A DNA stretch of 25,641 bases from a virus. This document shows positions 22,190 through 25,641 of the stretch, piece by piece; within the stretch, counting starts at the first letter, position 1, and each line of letters starts with the position of its first letter. The notes beneath the pieces are model-generated. The model worked only from the letters and a program-made list of their open reading frames with translations, was not told the DNA's origin and did not search any database. The DNA lies in IMG/VR virus record IMGVR_UViG_3300023184_003865, positions 1-25,641 of that record. One strand, given 5' to 3'. The position numbers and the translations under genes were made by a program.

Positions 22190-22227
22190 TACATACTTAT
22201 CACAGTAAAATAATAGCTATTTTTTGA

Positions 22228-25200
22228 TTATGTTTTTCCTACAACAATTTCAATAGTTCCAAATTCACCAGTAAAGTTTTCTAAAGATTTACCAATCACT
22301 GTTCCTGCACGTGCCATATTGTTTGATACTGCATGTCCATTTGGACCCGTGACCATTAAATCACCTTTGGTTACTGGCCCACACACATTGACTGGAACAC
22401 GACCTATAAGTGCTAATTCCACAGTAAACTCACCGTTACATGCTGAGTTCATCAAATATGCCGGATTAGTTGATACTACTCCTGCAACAGCACTAGAATC
22501 AAAACTATTTGCTTTAGTAACTTCAAAATTGCCACCAAATACTAAAACAGTGCCGGGAACATATTGAGCGTCTGACACATATTTCTCTGCCAAGTCAGCA
22601 TATGTTGCATTGAATCTACTACCTGCAGTTAATGTCCAGTTACCTGTGACCGAGCCTGCGGTAGTATTTCCCCCAGTAGTTAAATTTGGTGTTTGCACAT
22701 ATCCAGTAGTTACAAATGATGATGCTGTTGCCTGAGCGCAAACAAATGCTTCATAAGCGGTACCCGGGTTACTAAAAATACCTATCCTTCCAGTAGTCTC
22801 TATTGCGATAGATGATGCCACTACTCCGCCCCAATGAAAACCTAGTCTAGGAGCATAATTAGCGTTTGAACTAGACGATCCACCTAGTGAAACTTCTCTT
22901 ATTTGAAGAGCGGCTGAATAACTTGTTCCCGCTGTTGTTGAACACATGGAACCGGCCGGAGAATATATAGCATTGGCACTTGTCACTGTACCTGCAGTAG
23001 TTGCAGTAGTTGCAGAACCTGCAGTACCTGCAGAACCAGATACACTACCGGTTATAGTTGCCGATACTGTTAATCCAGACAATGTACCAACTGAAGTGAT
23101 ATTTGGTTGAGCCGCAGTAGTTACTGTGCCTGCTGTTGTTGCTGATCCTGCAGTAGTTGCACTTGTTGCCGCACCACTTAAGGTAGCAGTAATTGTGCCA
23201 GCACCAAAGTTTCCACTTGCATCACGGGCAACAATAGCACTTGCAGTGTTTACACTTGTAGCAGTTGATCCTAGAGTAACTGCACCGGTTGATGCACTAG
23301 CAGTGATGCCCCCGCCGTTAGCTAAACTCAATACACCGGTATTCGTAACAGATACTGCTCCAGTTGCACTTGTATTTGTACTTAAACCACTGCTTGTTGT
23401 GAGAGCAGTAACACCGTTGTTAGTAATAGTAACTGCGCCGGTTGCGGCACTTACACCAATACCAGTTCCTGCCACTGCTGAGGTAACACCAGTATTCGTA
23501 ACAGATACTGCTCCAGTTGCACTTGTATTTGTACTTAAACCACTGCTTGTTGTAAGAGAAGTAACACCAGCGTTAGTGATTGTAACTCCTGCAGAGCCAT
23601 TGTAACTTACACCGCCAAGTCCAGTACCAATTGTGAGTGCGTTGGTTGCCGTAGCAGTGACAGTTCCTGATCCACCAAGAGAAATACTTGTTCCATTGAC
23701 AGTTAAACTGCTGTTAGCGAGTTTAGCATTAGTGATTGAACCAGCTAACATTGTATTAGTAACTGTGCTGGAATCTCCGGTAGTAATAACAGTACCAGTT
23801 GTTGCCGGCATGGTTAATACTGTTCCGGTACCTGCTACAGCAGCCGGTATTAATTGAATTGTACCACTTGTTGTGCCACTAAATGTTAAGTTTGCTAGTC
23901 CGACAACGGCTGTAACAGTTGAACCTAAAGTTAATGCGGTACTACCTAATATTACATTGGCATTAGCAAGTCTTGGTTGAGGCAAAGTACCCGAAGAAAC
24001 ATTACTAGCATTTAATGCAGTTAATGCACTACCGTTACCAGTAAAGACACCGGTATTTGCTGTAATATTAACACCAGTAATGGTACCATTAACTCCCAAT
24101 ACTGTTAATGTACCAACACTTGTTATATTACCTTGAGCCGCAGTTGTGACAGTACCTGCTGTAGTAGCGGAACCTGCTGTACCGGAACTAACAGCATAAG
24201 TTGCGTTAGCAACAGTGCCGGTTACATTAGCGCCAACTATAGAACTTAATCCATTGCCATTACCAGTAAAGACACCGGTATTTGCTGTAATATTAACACC
24301 TGTAATGGTACCATTAACTCCCAATCCTGTTAATGTACCAACACTTGTTATATTACCTTGAGCCGCAGTTATTACTGTACCTGCTGTGGTTGCATTACCA
24401 GTTAGTGCACCTGTAAATGTTGTTGCACTTACATTACCTGCACTAATGTTACCGGTTACAGTTAATGAACCTAATGTACCAACTGAAGTAATTTGTGTTT
24501 GAGCAACATTAACGCTGAATACACTACCAGTTAATGTTAACCCTGTTCCTGCTGTATAACTACCGGCGCCGCTAAACTGTGCCCAAGTCATTGCAGTTAC
24601 GCCAATTGTACCACCTGCATTTGATGTACATACCCAACCGGTATCAGCATTAGTTGTTCCAGTTTCAACAAATACATATGCTCCCGGAACCTCTGCCCAT
24701 GTGTCCATGTCAGTTGTTCTAGTCCAAGCACTAGCAGCGCATAGATATATGCCGTTCTCAGCAGTTGCAGTTTGATTTTTAACTAGCACCCGATCAGTTG
24801 CAACTAATACTATCCCATCAACTGTTTGAGTACCTGATAGCGTTATGTTTGTCGTAGTAGCGGCGATTACACTTGCTTTGGTATCAAGCCCTTGCGCTAC
24901 AGTATCAACATATGCTTTGGTTGAGGCATCTGTATCAGCAGTTGGTGTGGCAAGCCCTGTAATTTTGCTATTACCCATTGCAATGGCGCCGGACATTGTT
25001 AAACCAGTTAATGTGCCGGTACTTGTTATATTTGGTTGTGCTGCTGTAGTTACTGTTGCAGCGGACCCGCTAGCATTTCCAGTTAATGCACCCACAAATG
25101 TTGTACTAGTAACACTAGTAAGTCCGGCAACTGTTGTAACAGTTGAGCCTAAAGTTAATGCTGTACTACCTAATGTTACACTGGCATTAGCAAGTATTGC

Positions 25201-25641
25201 TTGATTCAATGTACCCGAAGAAACATTACTAGCATTTAATGCAGTTAATGCACTACCATTACCAGTAAAGACACCTGTATTAGCAGTGAATGCTGCTCCA
25301 GTTGTAGTACCAACTACATTTAATGATGTTAATGCACCGGTACTTGTTATATTTGGTTGAGCATTTGTTGTTACTGTGCCCGCAGTAGTTGCTGCACCAG
25401 TTAATGCACCTGTAAATGTTGTTGCACTTACGTTACCTGCACTGATATTACCTGTTACTGCTAAACTTGTTAATGTACCGGTACTTGTTATATTTGGTTG
25501 AGCATTTGTTGTTACTGTGCCCGCAGTAGTTGCTGCACCAGTTAATGCACCTGTAAATGTTGTTGCACTTACGTTACCTGCACTGATATTACCTGTTACT
25601 GCTAAACTTGTTAATGTACCGGTACTTGTTATATTTGGTTG
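22228..25641 (-). CDS. Repetitive tail-fibre protein, 5' end beyond the window
   Basis: The frame is open from the right edge to the stop at 22228 (at least 1,138 codons); the true start lies outside. An internal TTG at 25209 is not the start, because SGTLNQ continues upstream in frame. The protein is built of degenerate Gly/Thr/Ser/Ala/Val repeats (NITSVGTL, VTGNISAGNVSATTFTGALTG, ANTGVFTGNGSAL). One block (about 24957-24500) has the widespread phage-fibre pattern STKAYVD ... QGLDTK ... DRVLVKNQT ... ENGIYL. The C-terminus (from about 22606: YADLAEKYVSDAQY ... VPGTVLVFGG ... GRVPVNVCGP) is a compact domain common on long fibres. It would bind the host surface. Its base composition is visibly richer in G+C than the neighbouring genes. 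Confidence 0.92.
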   Translation of the reverse strand, partial: QPNITSTGTLTSLAVTGNISAGNVSATTFTGALTGAATTAGTVTTNAQPNITSTGTLTSLAVTGNISAGNVSATTFTGALTGAATTAGTVTTNAQPNITSTGALTSLNVVGTTTGAAFTANTGVFTGNGSALTALNASNVSSGTLNQAILANASVTLGSTALTLGSTVTTVAGLTSVTSTTFVGALTGNASGSAATVTTAAQPNITSTGTLTGLTMSGAIAMGNSKITGLATPTADTDASTKAYVDTVAQGLDTKASVIAATTTNITLSGTQTVDGIVLVATDRVLVKNQTATAENGIYLCAASAWTRTTDMDTWAEVPGAYVFVETGTTNADTGWVCTSNAGGTIGVTAMTWAQFSGAGSYTAGTGLTLTGSVFSVNVAQTQITSVGTLGSLTVTGNISAGNVSATTFTGALTGNATTAGTVITAAQGNITSVGTLTGLGVNGTITGVNITANTGVFTGNGNGLSSIVGANVTGTVANATYAVSSGTAGSATTAGTVTTAAQGNITSVGTLTVLGVNGTITGVNITANTGVFTGNGSALTALNASNVSSGTLPQPRLANANVILGSTALTLGSTVTAVVGLANLTFSGTTSGTIQLIPAAVAGTGTVLTMPATTGTVITTGDSSTVTNTMLAGSITNAKLANSSLTVNGTSISLGGSGTVTATATNALTIGTGLGGVSYNGSAGVTITNAGVTSLTTSSGLSTNTSATGAVSVTNTGVTSAVAGTGIGVSAATGAVTITNNGVTALTTSSGLSTNTSATGAVSVTNTGVLSLANGGGITASASTGAVTLGSTATSVNTASAIVARDASGNFGAGTITATLSGAATSATTAGSATTAGTVTTAAQPNITSVGTLSGLTVSATITGSVSGSAGTAGSATTATTAGTVTSANAIYSPAGSMCSTTAGTSYSAALQIREVSLGGSSSSNANYAPRLGFHWGGVVASSIAIETTGRIGIFSNPGTAYEAFVCAQATASSFVTTGYVQTPNLTTGGNTTAGSVTGNWTLTAGSRFNATYADLAEKYVSDAQYVPGTVLVFGGNFEVTKANSFDSSAVAGVVSTNPAYLMNSACNGEFTVELALIGRVPVNVCGPVTKGDLMVTGPNGHAVSNNMARAGTVIGKSLENFTGEFGTIEIVVGKT
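23339..23568 (-). repeat. 77-bp near-identical direct repeat in the fibre gene
   Basis: Segment 23339-23415 recurs at 23492-23568, offset 153 bp (51 codons), with about two differences. Both encode LTTSSGLSTNTSATGAVSVT followed by NTGV. Confidence 0.88.
24035..24370 (-). repeat. 111-bp near-identical direct repeat in the fibre gene
   Basis: Segment 24035-24145 recurs at 24260-24370, offset 225 bp (75 codons), with about two differences. Both encode a version of AAQGNITSVGTL, then a T-L-GVNGTITGVNITANTGVF pattern. Confidence 0.9.
25337..25641 (-). repeat. Exact 141-bp tandem repeat in the fibre gene, running off the window
   Basis: Copy 25337-25477 is repeated without visible difference at 25478-25618, and a third copy begins at 25619. 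The period is 141 bp (47 codons), so the frame is preserved. The encoded unit reads QPNITSTGTLTSLAVTGN, then ISAGNVSATTFTGALTGA, then ATTAGTVTTNA. The number of further copies cannot be seen. Confidence 0.95.

Noticed and set aside
22209-22224. AT-only hairpin (aaaata / tatttt) after the tail-fibre stop.
   Set aside because: A six-pair A/T stem is too weak to call a terminator.
23126-23857. Long plus-strand open frames within the fibre gene.
   Set aside because: They are antisense shadows of the Gly/Thr/Ala/Val repeats and have no start signal or recognisable motif.
22990-25641. Repeat array as a possible CRISPR.
   Set aside because: The units are long, in-frame coding repeats without unique spacers, inside an open fibre gene.

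Overview
The window reads as part of the genome of a large T4-like (contractile-tailed) virus of an aquatic Gram-negative bacterium. Evidence for a virus: genes are packed with 1-8 nt overlaps. A class Ia ribonucleotide reductase (nrdA, nrdB) and a glutaredoxin lie beside a PAAR spike-tip protein, two large probable virion proteins, a SleB-type cell-wall hydrolase and a very repetitive tail-fibre gene. No bacterial housekeeping block, rRNA or tRNA was seen. The DNA is AT-rich outside the fibre gene. The host is not identified. IscU, a TctC/Bug-type binding protein and a 17-kDa-like glycine-zipper protein all suggest a proteobacterium, but this is inference.

Layout, left to right. Positions 1-4045 are an accessory patch with genes on both strands: a possible 49-aa ORF, a fatty-acid desaturase (+), a GNAT-like protein and a methyltransferase (-), then a P-loop/sulfotransferase-like protein, a small membrane protein and a TctC-type solute-binding protein (+). 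From 4121 to the right edge every gene is on the minus strand, so transcription runs right to left. In transcription order these are: tail fibre (its 5' end lies beyond the window), a conserved W/H-rich protein, nrdA, a 74-aa protein, nrdB, glutaredoxin, an Sm-like small protein, PAAR, two virion proteins, SleB hydrolase, a phage hypothetical, a glycine-zipper protein, IscU, a 55-aa protein, an APS-kinase-like/NMN-adenylyltransferase-like fusion, a methyltransferase-like protein, and finally a tightly overlapped enzyme cassette.

That cassette (4121-10692) is the most interesting part. In transcription order it holds an unrecognised 281-aa protein, a COG1032-type radical SAM enzyme, a compact 2OG-Fe(II) (Asp/Asn-hydroxylase-like) oxygenase, a compact PLP aminotransferase-fold enzyme, a radical SAM protein with a Cys-rich C-terminus, a P-loop-like protein, a degenerate kinase-like protein and a class I methyltransferase. 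It looks like a phage-borne modification or small-molecule pathway. IscU, encoded upstream on the same strand, could support its Fe-S enzymes. Substrate and product cannot be read from the sequence.

Other points: a 23-nt sequence repeated at two start-codon junctions inside the cassette and read in different frames; an exact 141-bp tandem repeat in the fibre gene that runs off the window; a one-residue insertion between two expected iron ligands of NrdB; and several TAAATA boxes, resembling T4-type late promoters, next to start codons in the accessory patch.
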